NCBI RefSeq assembly: GCF_002078875.1
Contig: NC_034438.1
Coordinates: forward strand, 22,271,030 to 22,335,029
Direction of reading: 5' to 3'
DNA length: 64,000 bases
Source of the DNA: Numida meleagris
Taxonomy: Eukaryota > Chordata > Aves > Galliformes > Numididae
Below are positions 26,600 to 57,100 of this stretch, piece after piece. The position numbers were made by a program, and so were the translations under genes. Within the stretch, counting starts at the first letter, position 1, and every line of letters starts with the position of its first letter. The notes under the pieces were generated by a model, which saw only the letters and a program-made list of their open reading frames with translations, did not search any database and had not been told where the DNA came from.

Positions 26600-27162
26600 T
26601 CACTTCTGCGCTCCCACACCTAAAGAGCGCGTTAACTTCGGAAACACTCTGTCGTTCCGTATGCCAACTGAACACCTCGCAACCCCGCCCGCCTGAGACC
26701 GCAATCTCGGCCCGCAACCTGGGCCGCAGCACCGCCCACACCACACCACGCACCGGCTCTCCAGGGGGCGGGCGATGGCGCGCCACATAGCGAAGAGAGC
26801 AGGGCGCGGCGAGCGGCGGTGACGTGCTGCCGGGCGGTGCCATTATCCGGGAGGGGCGCGGGGGGAACCATGCCGTAGCTCCCCTCCTCGTCCTCTACAC
26901 CTTCCCATGCCCGCCCCTCACCGCGCAGCAGTGAGCGGTTCCGACGGCTGCGGACGTGGCCGTGCCGCGGCGCCGCCTGTTTCGCCGTGACGCCTGCGCG
27001 CTGGGCGTGCGCGCCGGTGCGCGGCCTGGCCTGAGGCTGCCTTAGCGCCCGCTGGGGATGAGGCATCCGTGGGGTGCGGAACGCCGCTCCTGAGCGCCCG
27101 TCCGGCCGCGGGCCCCTTCCCGCGCGCCCCTTCCTTCGGCCCGGCCCTCTCCCCGCCGCGGC
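26600..27162 (+). promoter_or_regulatory. SLC30A5: CpG-island promoter of SLC30A5
   Basis: Dense CpG sequence surrounds the SLC30A5 start codon and continues through exon 1 to about 27420. No TATA box is evident. The GC-alternating stretch TGCGCGCTGGGCGTGCGCGC near 26994-27013 resembles NRF1-type sites. A short upstream frame (ATG at 27058, stop at 27091-27093, 12 codons) lies ahead of the main start and would be in the 5' UTR if transcription begins upstream of it. The transcription start was not determined. Confidence 0.7.
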
Positions 27163-46654
<19,492 letters not shown>

Positions 46655-49600
46655 CAAAAAATTATTTTAGCCAAATCTGTAAATCTGTAGGATTCCATGT
46701 CTGTATTATTTTTGAGAGGGGATATTGCACATCCATGTACAGAAAAATGTACTGTACTCTTAATTTTTTTAAGCATTGTATCTGGATTAAGATTGGATGA
46801 AGATGCTTTTGTAAAGGAAATAAGGACTATAAAATCTGCTGTATATGTGAAAATAATGGAAATCCTAAGTACTGTACTAAGTACTGTGGTGTTCATTAAA
46901 CAGAAATCTTACCACTGGTGGATGAACACTGATACCTTCCACATGTTCTCTCAAGTATGGAACATCATGATGATAAATTCATGTTAACGGTAAAAAACTG
47001 AAATAGTTTATATTGGGCTCCAAAAGAAATCAGCTGAAAAATATTGTTCTTTCTTCCAGAAGTAGTTTGAAGAGTGAATAAAAAATATTCACGCATTTAT
47101 TATGGGGAGTAAAAATTAAGCTGAATTCAAAGGTGAGTTTTTTGCAGAGTTTGTTAGATAATAAATATACAGTTTTTATATTATGTCTCTGCATCTAGTA
47201 CTGATTTCTAAACTTAATTTTACTGCATCAGAGCAAGTAAATGTTACCATTTAAAATTTATATCAAATTATTTCTTAAGGGGATAAATCCACGTGTTAGC
47301 AGTGAAAAACTGGAAGGAAAAAAATGCAGACACTTTTTTTTGTTTGCTGGAAGGGCTAAGAATCAAAAAGCCTCTCAAAAAAAAAAAGTACTTTTTTGTG
47401 AATATCTGCAAACACAGTAGTTTGAAGCTTAAAGTAATTAATTGGTGAGTATGCTAACACAGCAAATCTTCTGCAAGATGGATTATTTTGTCATTTACTT
47501 GATTTTTATCATACAGAATAACAAGTTGGATGGACTTCATATTCTCATATTCTTTGTGATAATTAACTATTCCTTAGCTTTCAGTTGTGCCAAAATCTAT
47601 TTTACATTGGCAGTTAATAGATTAGGGAAAGCAGCTGAGTGAACCGGCTGGTCAAATCTTTGCTGCTTGTGACTCAGTCATTGCTAAAGTGATATTCAGT
47701 TGCTTTTTCTTCTTTGAATTTCGTTCAAGATAATCTGTGGTGATTGAATTTCTAGCTAGGCACGAGGGAAATTCTTCCATTCTGGATAGGTAATAAGGGC
47801 ATGCTTAAGCTATTGGAATTAAAAATATATATATTTTTAAAATCTAACTGTACCATAATGCAGCTGCAAGTGCATGGTAGCAAATTACACTGATTATATA
47901 TTACTCGAGGAAGTAGTCCAGGTTTAGAATGCCACACCGTAGTAGTCTGGGACTTGGCAAGCTGTTGAAACAAACTGTAAATTGAGACTCACTGACTGGA
48001 AAGAAAAAGGATGTATTTAAGAAAGAATGAATGCATTTTGGGGTCTTGGAGAAGACAAATCTCTCTTTAGGGAAAACCTGTTTACAGCAGTCATAATATA
48101 TGTCTTCAGAGGCATCTTTACATCTTCCTTTACCTCCTTCTCTTGTCTGAAAACCCCTAAATATTTTACTTGAAGTTCAGGAACCAATTCAGTTGTTAGC
48201 AAGAGTGAGTACATATTTCATAATTCTGTGTATCACAGCACTCCTATTTTGTGATGCTGCTTTCTTGTTCTAGGTATTTATGTACCTGTGCGTCATAATA
48301 GAGACTTAACTATTGATGTTAGTGAAATTAGGTGAAGTGTTGTAGAACATACTGTACCAGATCAGTTCTAGCAGCAGTGCAGTCTGAGATATCCCTGAAC
48401 AGTTCTGCTTGTGATCAGTCAGTATATACAAACAGGGATGTTTCTCTTCTAACAGTTTGCATTCTGTTCTGCCCTGCTGGTGCTGTATTTGTCTCATACT
48501 GCAGGTATTGTTTTGACTTGAAAAATTATGGTCAGAAAACATCTAGAAGTTGCTTTTATATTGGTTTGCGTAGTGAATCTTGATCATCCTGAAATCCGTC
48601 ATTTCCCAGGATAGTGCTGCAGAACGAGCAGAATTCTCAGTGTTTGATCACAGTTTCTCCTATTTCAAGCATTTTGCAGTGGTTTTCTCACCTTCCCTCC
48701 TCTGCAAGGCTCATGGCAGTTCAGTAACTGTGCTGCACTTAAAATTGTTTCAAAAGCATAGCAAATGGTTTCTGGTTTTGAAAACCATTTTCAAGCAAAA
48801 AGCTGCAGTTAAACGTACCACTCACATTGAAGTGATTGCAGTGGCACTGACAGCATTTCACCAAACTGAGCACTACCCCAGTCTCAACAGATGAGAAGAG
48901 TTCGTTTGTTGTTGTTTTGATTTTTGGTTGGTTTTGTGCTGTTGTTTTGTGTTGGGTTTTTCACTCAAGTTAGCTTGACCTAATTGAAAAAGCCTTACTG
49001 GTTGTCATGGCTTTCACTAAGCACATACTCATTTCCTGCTTCAGCTGCTTGTACACGGGCACAAAACCACACTGGGGTGGCTGGGAACACCTCAGGTGAC
49101 CATGCCATGGCAGTGAGGTTCAGCCATTGCATGAATACTTAACGGACAAGAGCAGGCCTGCATTTTTGCAGGCAAACAGCAGCTTTTCATGTGTTACCAA
49201 ACACATACTGATGCTCACTCTTTTTCCTGGATACCCTGACAGATATACAGTTGTCCATCTTAAGTTAGTTTCACAAGAGCCCTTATCTGCTAGTAAGCCT
49301 CCAGAGAAAGGGTTCAGGCTCTGCTCGAGCTCTGAGAGAAGTGTGCTGTAAGGGCAGTTTCTCAAATCACAGGCATAGGCCAGTTGATTTGATTCATGGT
49401 ACAGCAGGGAAGTTCTTGTCCTACTCACTTGGTCTGTGTGCAGATGGGTCCCATGAAACACGTTCAAAGGTGAAGTTAAACGAAACCTTGGCTATATACA
49501 TTTGACAGCAAGCAGTATCAGTATATTCAGAGAAAATTAGAATATTTTTCAAGTATGTTTTAATTTTATGTAGTGCATCTTTTCTGGTTAAACGTCTGGG

Positions 49601-49880
49601 ATGGAAACAGAGAAATTTATTTTTAAAAAGTCTGTGTAAGTACATAGTTCCAGCTCCCATCACAAGCAGGGTTAGGGAACAGAGCAGGGAGCTTGGGAGC
49701 ACGCTTCAACAAGAAATGCCGGGGAGGGGCTGAGTTCCCTCTGTAGTTCTGTTGACTGGGGACACTTGATCTAGGCTTCACCTGTTTGCGGGAGCCTTGT
49801 ATTATATTATACAGACGATCAATTAGCTAATTATAAAATGGGGCTTCTCCGTGAAATACACTTTCTGCTCCATTTTTCTC
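46655..49880. other. SLC30A5 3' UTR and SLC30A5-CCNB1 intergenic region
   Basis: AT-rich non-coding sequence. The proximal part is SLC30A5 3' UTR, with candidate polyadenylation signals at 47077-47082 and a weaker context near 47160. The rest has only short open frames and no recognisable repeat or RNA gene. A T/G-rich low-complexity patch lies at 48904-48961. Confidence 0.55.
47077..47082 (+). terminator. SLC30A5: candidate poly(A) signal of SLC30A5
   Basis: First clear AATAAA after the stop codon, giving a 3' UTR of roughly 450 nt. Another AATAAA follows at about 47159-47164, so alternative ends are possible. No transcript evidence is available. Confidence 0.5.
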
Positions 49881-49887
49881 TGCTGCC

Positions 49888-50075
49888 CGACGGTAGAACC
49901 TGAGGGAAGGGCATGGAACTGCATCAGGGGAGGTTAGGTAGGGTGTTAGGAACAGGTTCTGCACCAGAGGGCGGCGGGCACTGGAACAGGCTGCCCAAGG
50001 CAGCGCTCTCGGACCCGCGCTGCCGGATTCCGAGGAGCGCTCGGACCCCGCTGGCAGACTCAAGGCTGTTGGGGC
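49888..50075 (+). mobile_element. CR1 LINE remnant next to the CCNB1 promoter
   Basis: GGGCATGGAACTGCATCAGG, GGAGGTTAGGTAGGGTGTTAG and GGGCACTGGAACAGGCTGCC are CR1 ORF2 C-terminal landmarks (frame GMELHQGRLGRVLG...HWNRLPKAAL). It is followed by GC-rich sequence reading LADSRL, a pattern seen in some CR1 3' coding ends. It ends about 110 bp before the CCNB1 CCAAT box. Confidence 0.7.
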
Positions 50076-50186
50076 CGGGAGCCTCGTCCCCTGCAGCCAC
50101 CACAGCGCCCCCTGCCGACCTCACCTCTGCGCTGCACCGCGCCGGTCCCCGGCCCGCCCCTGAGAGGAGGGCAGGCGCTGCGGGAG

Positions 50187-50230
50187 CCAATGGGCGGCGG
50201 CGAGCAGCAGCAGCTGGCGGCTGGTTTAAA
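50187..50230 (+). promoter_or_regulatory. CCNB1: CCNB1 core promoter: CCAAT box and CDE/CHR-like pair
   Basis: CCAAT lies at 50187-50191 in the context GAGCCAATGGG, a good NF-Y site. After 33 nt comes TTTAAA (50225-50230), preceded with 4-nt spacing by GGCGG (50216-50220). GGCGG-N4-TTTRAA has the layout of a CDE/CHR element, bound by DREAM/MuvB complexes and known to restrict transcription to G2/M. The canonical CHR is TTTGAA, so TTTAAA is a variant and could also act as a weak TATA-like sequence. The surrounding DNA is a CpG island continuing into exon 2. Confidence 0.6.
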
Positions 50231-50319
50231 GCCGCGGCGGCAAGACCGGCTCGCCCTAAGTGTCGAGCCGCACTACTCTGAGCTTTAACAACTTCGACTC
50301 CAAGCGACAAGTCGCTGCG

Positions 50320-53300
50320 ATGCGCCGTGCCATACCGCAGAACACCGACAGGGTGAGTACGGGCCGGTGTCCCCGGACGGCTCCGCGACCGGGCGAGGCG
50401 GTGCTGCGTCCGCACGCCCGTCCGTCCGCTCCTCTCGCACAGACAGCGGCGCAGCGGAGCGGCTCCCGAACTCCCGCGGCTGCCCCTCGTGCCGTCCGGG
50501 CGAAGCCGGCTCCCACTCTGCGGCGTTGTCCTCCGGTCGGGCGAGGAGCGCGGCTCCGCCGGTCCGGGGCCTGCCGCCCCTTTTCCTTCCCCCGGCCCTC
50601 CGCTCCCGGAGCGGCCGCAGCCGCGCGGCCCCGTTCCGCCGGTGCCGCTGAGTGTCCTGTGCTCTCCCGCAGTCAGCCGAGACGGTGCCCGACGACACCG
50701 ACGGGTGCGCCGTGCCCGCTGCGAATCCGGATGACGCAAGGAGGCGGCGGGAGCCCTCTACGCGCACCGCACTACTAGACGTCTGCAGCAATCTCAGCCG
50801 GCTCCCGCCTCGGGCCCCCGGGAGGTTCAGCGGGAGCGAGGCGGGTTCCAGCACCACCGTAACCGCTGCCCCGTCGCGGGTCCTCAGCAGGTTCAGGAGG
50901 AGGGGGACGAGTTTCGGCAGCCCCTTCCCAGCTGCCCTGCCCGGGAGGAAGCCGTGGTGCAGGAATGCGCGGAAAGCCGCCGCCAAAGAGGCCGTGCTGC
51001 TACCGCTGCTGCAGGAGGAGCTGAAGCCTAAGCAGGTACTGCTCGCAGCCTGCCCCCGAGCCGGCCCTGCGCCGCACGCCGCTTGGATTGGGGCCGCGGC
51101 CTCGCTCGCAGCGTCGAGAGGCTGCCCCGAGCGGGACCGAGCCGAGACGCCGCTGCAGACCTGTGCGGCTTACTCCTGTGGGAGCTGGCCCACAGGGGTG
51201 CTGCCGGTGCTGATCCCAAATTTCCTTGTAGCTAGAATACAAATCTCCTACAGAAACATCAGAGTGTGCCTCAACAGAAACTCAGCTGTGCAAGGCTTTT
51301 TCTGACGTCCTGCTCGAAGTAGAAGTTGTGAACGCTGAAGGCAGTGCAGATTCCTATCCATGCAACGATTATGAGAGAGACATCTACAACTATCTTAGAG
51401 ATCTTGAGGTTGGTAGCCTTGTACCCACTGACGCAGTAAGACTGTTGTTATAAGGGTGACTTGGAGTCAGTGCTCATTTTCATGCATGGATTTTCAGGAA
51501 GCAATAGTAAGTGATTACTCAGCTTAAAATACTAGAGTAACTTGAGCTGGTAAGACAGATGTTTACTGCGAGGCCAGTAAAGTACCAGCACTGGTACCAT
51601 GCTCATGTTAGCCTTCACCTTAAGCCCTCTGGCCTGGAACTATGGGCTCCACTAGTACTGGCCTCTTGAAAAGCCTTAGGATGAAACAGAGGCTGCGCAT
51701 TATACGTCGTTGAGCTAAGTGATGAGATCTGTTAACCCTGCTCCTCCCACACAGATGAGACAAGCGATCAAGCCCCAGTACTTAGCAGGCCAGGAGATTA
51801 CTGGGACCATGCGCGCAATGCTGATTGATTGGCTTGTACAAATACATCTAAAATTGAAACTCTTTCAAGAAACTCTGTATTTATCTGTTGCAATACTCGA
51901 TCGCTTTCTACAGGTAAGCATCTCTTTGGGTAAGCCCACTGTCAGCTGATGCTCTCCATCTGATCAGTAGCACAATACATTAGGCTCACTACCCAGATCA
52001 AATGCACTTTGCTGGTCAGCTGAATTTTTTTTTAATTGAACTGTATGCTTCATACAACCCCCTCAACAATGCATGGGGATTTAATGTATCCTTAACTGCT
52101 TATTATTATCCTAATTATCCTAAACTGCTTATTCTTCTCCCTAATTTGGTCTCAAACCCTGCTCGTAGCCAACAATAGGTGATGTGTTGTTATTCTGTAC
52201 ATGCTAATATGAACTTCTGCTGTTGAACAAAGCTGAAGCTGGCTACCTGTGCTCTGGGGCAAGCCATTCTGATAAAGAAATCTCTACTGCTTCTTACCAC
52301 AGGACAATGCTGAGACAAAAAGGAACTTAAAATTGGTTGGCATCACAGCGTTGTTCCTTGCTAGTAAATATGAAGAGATAAACATTCCACCGATTGATGA
52401 TTTTTCCAGTGCAACTGCTAATGCTTTCACGGCAACCCAAATTTGCCGGATGGAAACAAAGATTCTACAAGCCCTGGACTTTAGTTTCAGTCGTCCTCTC
52501 CCTCTACACTTTCTAAGAAGAGCTTCAAAATTTGTAGAGGTAAAGATAAAAAGAGGTGTTTGGTAAGCAGTCCCTGCAAGATGCAACACTTGACTGTCAC
52601 AGCTTGTAAAGATGGTTCCAAACTCTCAGTTGAGTATTGCAACATTTTAGCAACTGTTGGCTTCCAGTCACTGAGCCTAGCCCAGGCAAAACTAGAGCTG
52701 AAATGCCTGATACTGCAGGTGATTGCTAGATGCCTGTTAAAAGGGCATGAGCAACCTAACCCAGTTGGGAACTGTTCTGTGATTAAGCCACTGGAATGTC
52801 AAGCCTAGAGCTTGAGAGTGCTTGCTAAGTATTTCTTCCTCCCTGACAAAACAAAGGCAACGCGATTAGAACTGACAGGATGCTTTTGCCTTGGAGAAGG
52901 CCAGTACTCAACTCTGACTTACTACAGGTGGATGAGGAACAGCAGTTCCTAGCGAAGTACCTGTTGGAGTTATCCATCCTGGACTACGATATGGTTCACT
53001 TCCCTCCATCCATGACTGCTGCTGCTGCTTTCTGCTTGGCTATGAAGCTTGTTGATGGAGGTACCTGGGTAAGTGCTCTGCAGACTGCTTCTAAGCATGG
53101 GGTTGGTGTACCTGTGCACCAGTTTCAAAGACCACTCTGTGCCATGTGCACGTATGTCTTTTCCCTCCCTTCTATCTTGGAATGGTGTTTTCTCCCTTGG
53201 CCTGTACCACAGGGACAGAAGTAGAGTGGCACTCTCCTGTGTTACAAAGGAGACTGCAACTGCCACACCCAATGGAAGTCAAAGAATCCATTGAGTTCAG

Positions 53301-53776
53301 ATAGTTCTAATAGGCCTGCCTCGCAGCTCGTTTTCCTTTCAGACATCAACTCTGGAACAGCACACATCATACAGTGAGAGTGACCTCCACCCTGTCATGC
53401 AACATCTGGCAAAGAACGTAGTTCTTGTGAACAAAGGCATGACTGAGCACATGGTAAGAATCTCACTGCGGCAGGGCAGCGTCCTTGGTTGTGTCAAAAC
53501 GTAAAGTTCCAAAGTTGGCTTGGCTGTGCCCTGAGCCACACGTGGAACTGCCCAGCACCCGGGGCCAGGGTGGGCAGGCCCTGCCAGCCCCTCGTGCCAG
53601 CCCCTAGCATCAGCCAGAGCTGTGTAAACTTCATCTTGCTTATTTGTTTGCAGGCAGTAAAGAACAAATATGCCCGAAGCGAAAACTTCAAGATAAAAAC
53701 TCAGATGCAGCTGAACTCTCCGCTCATCTATGACCTCGCCCTGCCTTTGGTGGATTCTTTCTCTGAATTCCAGTAG
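50320..53776 (+). CDS. CCNB1: G2/mitotic-specific cyclin B1
   Basis: Eight coding exons: 50320-50352, 50673-51035, 51232-51408, 51755-51913, 52303-52539, 52928-53068, 53343-53453, 53654-53776. All introns are phase 0 with GT-AG borders and the total is 447 codons (human 433). Cyclin B1 activates CDK1 to drive mitotic entry and is destroyed by the APC/C. A destruction box [10 protein letters not shown] lies at residues 42-51. The conserved region [13 protein letters not shown] (150-162) precedes the cyclin fold. The cyclin box includes MRAMLIDW (210-217) and [15 protein letters not shown] (exon 5). The C-terminal cyclin fold has [11 protein letters not shown] (exon 6) and the [19 protein letters not shown] block (exon 7), closer to B1 than to B2. 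The human-type order SLC30A5-CCNB1-CENPH supports B1. Exon 2 (residues 12-132) is GC-rich, Arg/Ser/Pro-rich and poorly conserved apart from the destruction box. The first ATG was chosen; the frame is open upstream but has no earlier ATG. Confidence 0.94.
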
Positions 53777-53828
53777 TCTCAGCACTGAGTTTCTATCTAT
53801 ACTGTGTCTTACATGTTTCACTTCTAAT

Positions 53829-53834
53829 AATAAA
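53829..53834 (+). terminator. CCNB1: poly(A) signal of CCNB1
   Basis: AATAAA 53 nt after the stop codon, followed by a GT-rich stretch (GGATGTTGTCTCCTGTTCTG), the usual downstream element. This implies a 3' UTR of only about 70-80 nt. Confidence 0.75.
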
Positions 53835-54137
53835 GGATGTTGTCTCCTGTTCTGCTGCAACCCTGCCTCCCGTCTGCTCTGAGCTGCGGCTCCACGGGCG
53901 GGGACCGTGGCTGACGCGCGGGCGGCGGCGCTAAGTAGCGGTGTGAACGTACCAGGTGGCTTTCACCTAGCGACGCTCGCTCTGCCCCGGCCACAGAGGC
54001 CTACCCCCAGCGCGGCGGAGACGCGCAGCCCTCGCCGAGCCCGGCCCTGCCGCGGGGCGGGGCTGACGTCGCGGGGCGGTGCCGCCGTTGGCTGCGGCGC
54101 GCGGGCGGAAGTGTGCGGTTCGCGCTGGCCGACGGGC

Positions 54138-54152
54138 GCGCGGCTGTTTGAA
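54138..54152 (+). promoter_or_regulatory. CENPH: CENPH core promoter: CDE/CHR-like element
   Basis: The canonical CHR hexamer TTTGAA (54147-54152) is 8 bp upstream of the start codon and is preceded with 4-nt spacing by GCGCG (54138-54142), a CDE-like half. An imperfect inverted CCAAT (GTTGG, 54088-54092) lies about 55 bp upstream. CpG island sequence runs from about 53880 to 54620. If functional, this would give G2/M-biased expression in step with CCNB1. With the CHR so close to the ATG, the 5' UTR may be very short or the element may be within it. Confidence 0.55.
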
Positions 54153-54160
54153 AGCGCGTC

Positions 54161-57100
54161 ATGGCGCGGCGGCTGCCGGAGCCCGTCGGGCCCCGGCCGG
54201 CGGACGAGATCGAGCCGGCGGACGATCCGAACGCGAAGCGGGACGTCCTGGAGCACCTCTGGTCCGTGCTGCGGGGGCGGGGACGGGCCGGGAGCGCCGC
54301 GTGGACGGCGGCCTTGAGAACGGGCGGGAGGGGCTGGTGAGGCTGACGGTGTCCTTCTCTCCGTTGCAGCGCGAGGACGCATCTGAAGCAGCTGGTGATG
54401 GAGTTCAGCACCGCCTGCTCGCGCGGTAAGCTCCCGCGGTCAGACCCCGCCGGGGTTGCTCCCCGCCCTCGGAGCGACGCCGCTCGCGGTGCGGCCGCGG
54501 CTTTGACGCGCGGTCGGAGAGGGCCGAGTCCCGCCCCGCGGAGCGGCGTACAGAGCCGTGCCGTCAGCTCGTCCCCCGAGCTGGAGACGAAAGCGCTCGC
54601 GAGCCGAATCGTTCCCCTGATGCGGCGGGTGGGCGGCGCGGTGTCACGGGCAGGGGAGAAGGGATGCTGCGGGGGGGGCACGCCTTAAGCTGCTTGTCCC
54701 TCGTGTGCTGTGAGCAGCGCTCAGTCTTCCCGCTGCGTGGTTTTACTAACGCTCTTGCTTTGCAGGTGAAGGGTGTAACAATGGCGTCGACGTAAACTTT
54801 ATCGAGAGGTATGCAATTTGTTGCCGTCAAACTTATCAGCTCAGTTCCTAACCGTTCGTCAATTAAAACGCGCCAGAAGTGCTCTTCTGGTTGTTACTGT
54901 TCAGTATGAGCTCCTCATTATCGATCCTTACTATGTAAGGGTTCAGTTAAAATGAAACAAGTGAAGGAACTATAGCAAAGAGATATTCCTCTCCATCTTC
55001 TAGTTCTGTATCTGCCGTGGTTCCTACAACGTACACTTGCAATCCTTCTGGTGATGGCTGGAATTCAGTAACATGTTTCACCATGTTAAAATGTGGAACC
55101 TGAATAACTTGTAGCCTAGAGGAAAAGTTCTCACTTCAGGCATGCGGAGACCAAGTTAAAAACTGGAGACTGCTTTCACATTTTTTGTTCTTTTCACACT
55201 TCTTTTTTTTCAGTGCCAAAGAAAGTTTGGAAGAAGTGGGGAAAGTAAAAGCTGCCTTTGAAAACAAAGCATTAGTCTTGCAAAGGTAGATCGTTTTTCT
55301 TCCTGTTCATTTGGAGGCTTTCTTCTTCTTTATCTGTGTGCACATGCATGCACAATTGCATAATTCTGATTAAAATAGGATTTCAAGTGATGTAGCTTGT
55401 GTTGCAAATGTGAGAGATTTAACACCACTGAAAACCGAGGAACAAAAAGGTGGGTACCACAGGGAATAACAATAAATAAATAGAAGCACGTGCAACTCTC
55501 TGATATCCTGCAAGATTACAAAAAGACAGTTTGTATGTGTCAGCAAACGAAGTTATTGGTGGTATTTTGCAAATTCCTACAAGAAGGTGGAGGTTTGTAT
55601 TTATGTGTCTCCTATGCTGCATGACTGTTCATTTGAATTCCCATGTTTGCCCAGCTTCCCTCCTGCAGACTGGGACTTACAGTGTCTGAGGTATATTTGA
55701 CAAGAGAGAAATGCATTGTTGTTCCTACAAATGTTCAACTGTTACACCTTGCTTGTCCTGAGAATTAAGCTACAGTATTTAACAACTTTGATACTTGAAG
55801 TTTACTGGTTTTGTTTTGTTTTAATATACATTTCCAACACCAAAGTAGGTATAAATAGAAACTTGCAAATCTCTTTTCTGCTATTTACCTAAATTCAAGT
55901 CTCTCAGTTGTCAGTTCTCATCAGAGGTATGTCTCTTCTTTATACCACACAGGATCCAGCTTATGGATGCTCTGAGAAACAGACTGAAACAAAATGATAG
56001 TCGCACATGGTAAGGCGTTTTGAGTTCAAGCTGGGCTTCTGCCTTTCTTATTTTCTCCCTGCATATCCTAGTAACTTCTTTCTAATCTCTCTGAGTTGCC
56101 TGTCCCTTTTTTCACGGGAAGTAGACACTCTTTTTCTCCTGGAGCCTCAGAAAAAGTTCCCTGTTCATTTACGCCAGTTTTCTTCCCCATCAGTTCATCT
56201 TACAGCACAGGGAGACAGCCTGCTCCTGCACCTCTAAAACTTCCTTCTTGAGGAGCAACCAGCCTTTCTGGACCCCTTTACCCTTCAGGACTGAATCCCA
56301 AGGGACCTTCCCTACCAGTGTCCTGAATAGTTCAAAGCCTGCCCTCTGGAAGTCCAAGGTAGCAGTTTTGCTGGCCCCCCCTCCTGACTTCACCAAGAAT
56401 CAAGAACTCTACTGTTTCATGATTGCTCTGCCCAAGACAACTCTTGACCTCCACACCTCCCACCAGTCCTTCTCTGTTTGTGAACAGCAGATCTAGCAGG
56501 GCACCTCCCTGGTAGGTTCTCTTACCAGATGCATCAGGAAGTTAACTTCCATGCTCTGGAAACCTAGACTTCCTCTTCTGTGCTGTATTGTATTCCCAGC
56601 ATATATCAGGGAAGTTGAAGTCCCCCATGAGAACAAGGGCTGGTGATCACACAATTTCTGCCAGCTGCTCAGAGAAAGCCTCATCTGTCTCTTCATCCTG
56701 GTCAGGCGGCCTATAACAGATCCCCACCAGGATGTCCACCTTGTTGGCCCTCCCCCTAATCCTTACCCATAGAGACTGAACCTTATCATTCCCAGCCCTG
56801 AGCGCAACAGCATAAAAACACTCTATAAGATAGAGAGCCAGGCCACTGCCCCACTCATTCCTTGCCTATCCCTTCTGAAGAGCTTATAAGACATCCATTG
56901 CAACACTCCAGTCATGGGAGCAATCCCACCATGTTTCCATAATGGCAACTAAGTCATAGTCTGCCTGCTGCCATTTGCCCCACCCCCAACCCCAGCATTG
57001 TTTCCTGCAGGCTCATCTCTAGAAAGCCTTGTTTTAACGCCTTTCCCCTTCATATTGAGTTTAAAGCCCTTTCAATAAGCCCTGCCAGCTCCTGGGTTAG

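Noticed and set aside
50260..50319. Upstream extension of the CCNB1 frame
   Set aside because: The frame is open for 20 codons upstream but begins with GTG after a stop and has no ATG. The first ATG at 50320 fits the length and destruction-box position of cyclin B1.
49924..50986. Minus-strand open frames of 271 and 233 codons over the CCNB1 promoter and exon 2
   Set aside because: Low-complexity Arg/Ala/Gly/Pro frames in a CpG island, antisense to a well-supported exon.
50320..53776. Cyclin B2 or B3 identity for the cyclin gene
   Set aside because: The C-terminal block [19 protein letters not shown] and the SLC30A5/CENPH neighbours indicate cyclin B1; B2 and B3 lie elsewhere in vertebrates.
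54001..54681. Minus-strand open frame of 226 codons over CENPH exons 1-2
   Set aside because: Same CpG-island artefact; no domain and antisense to supported exons.
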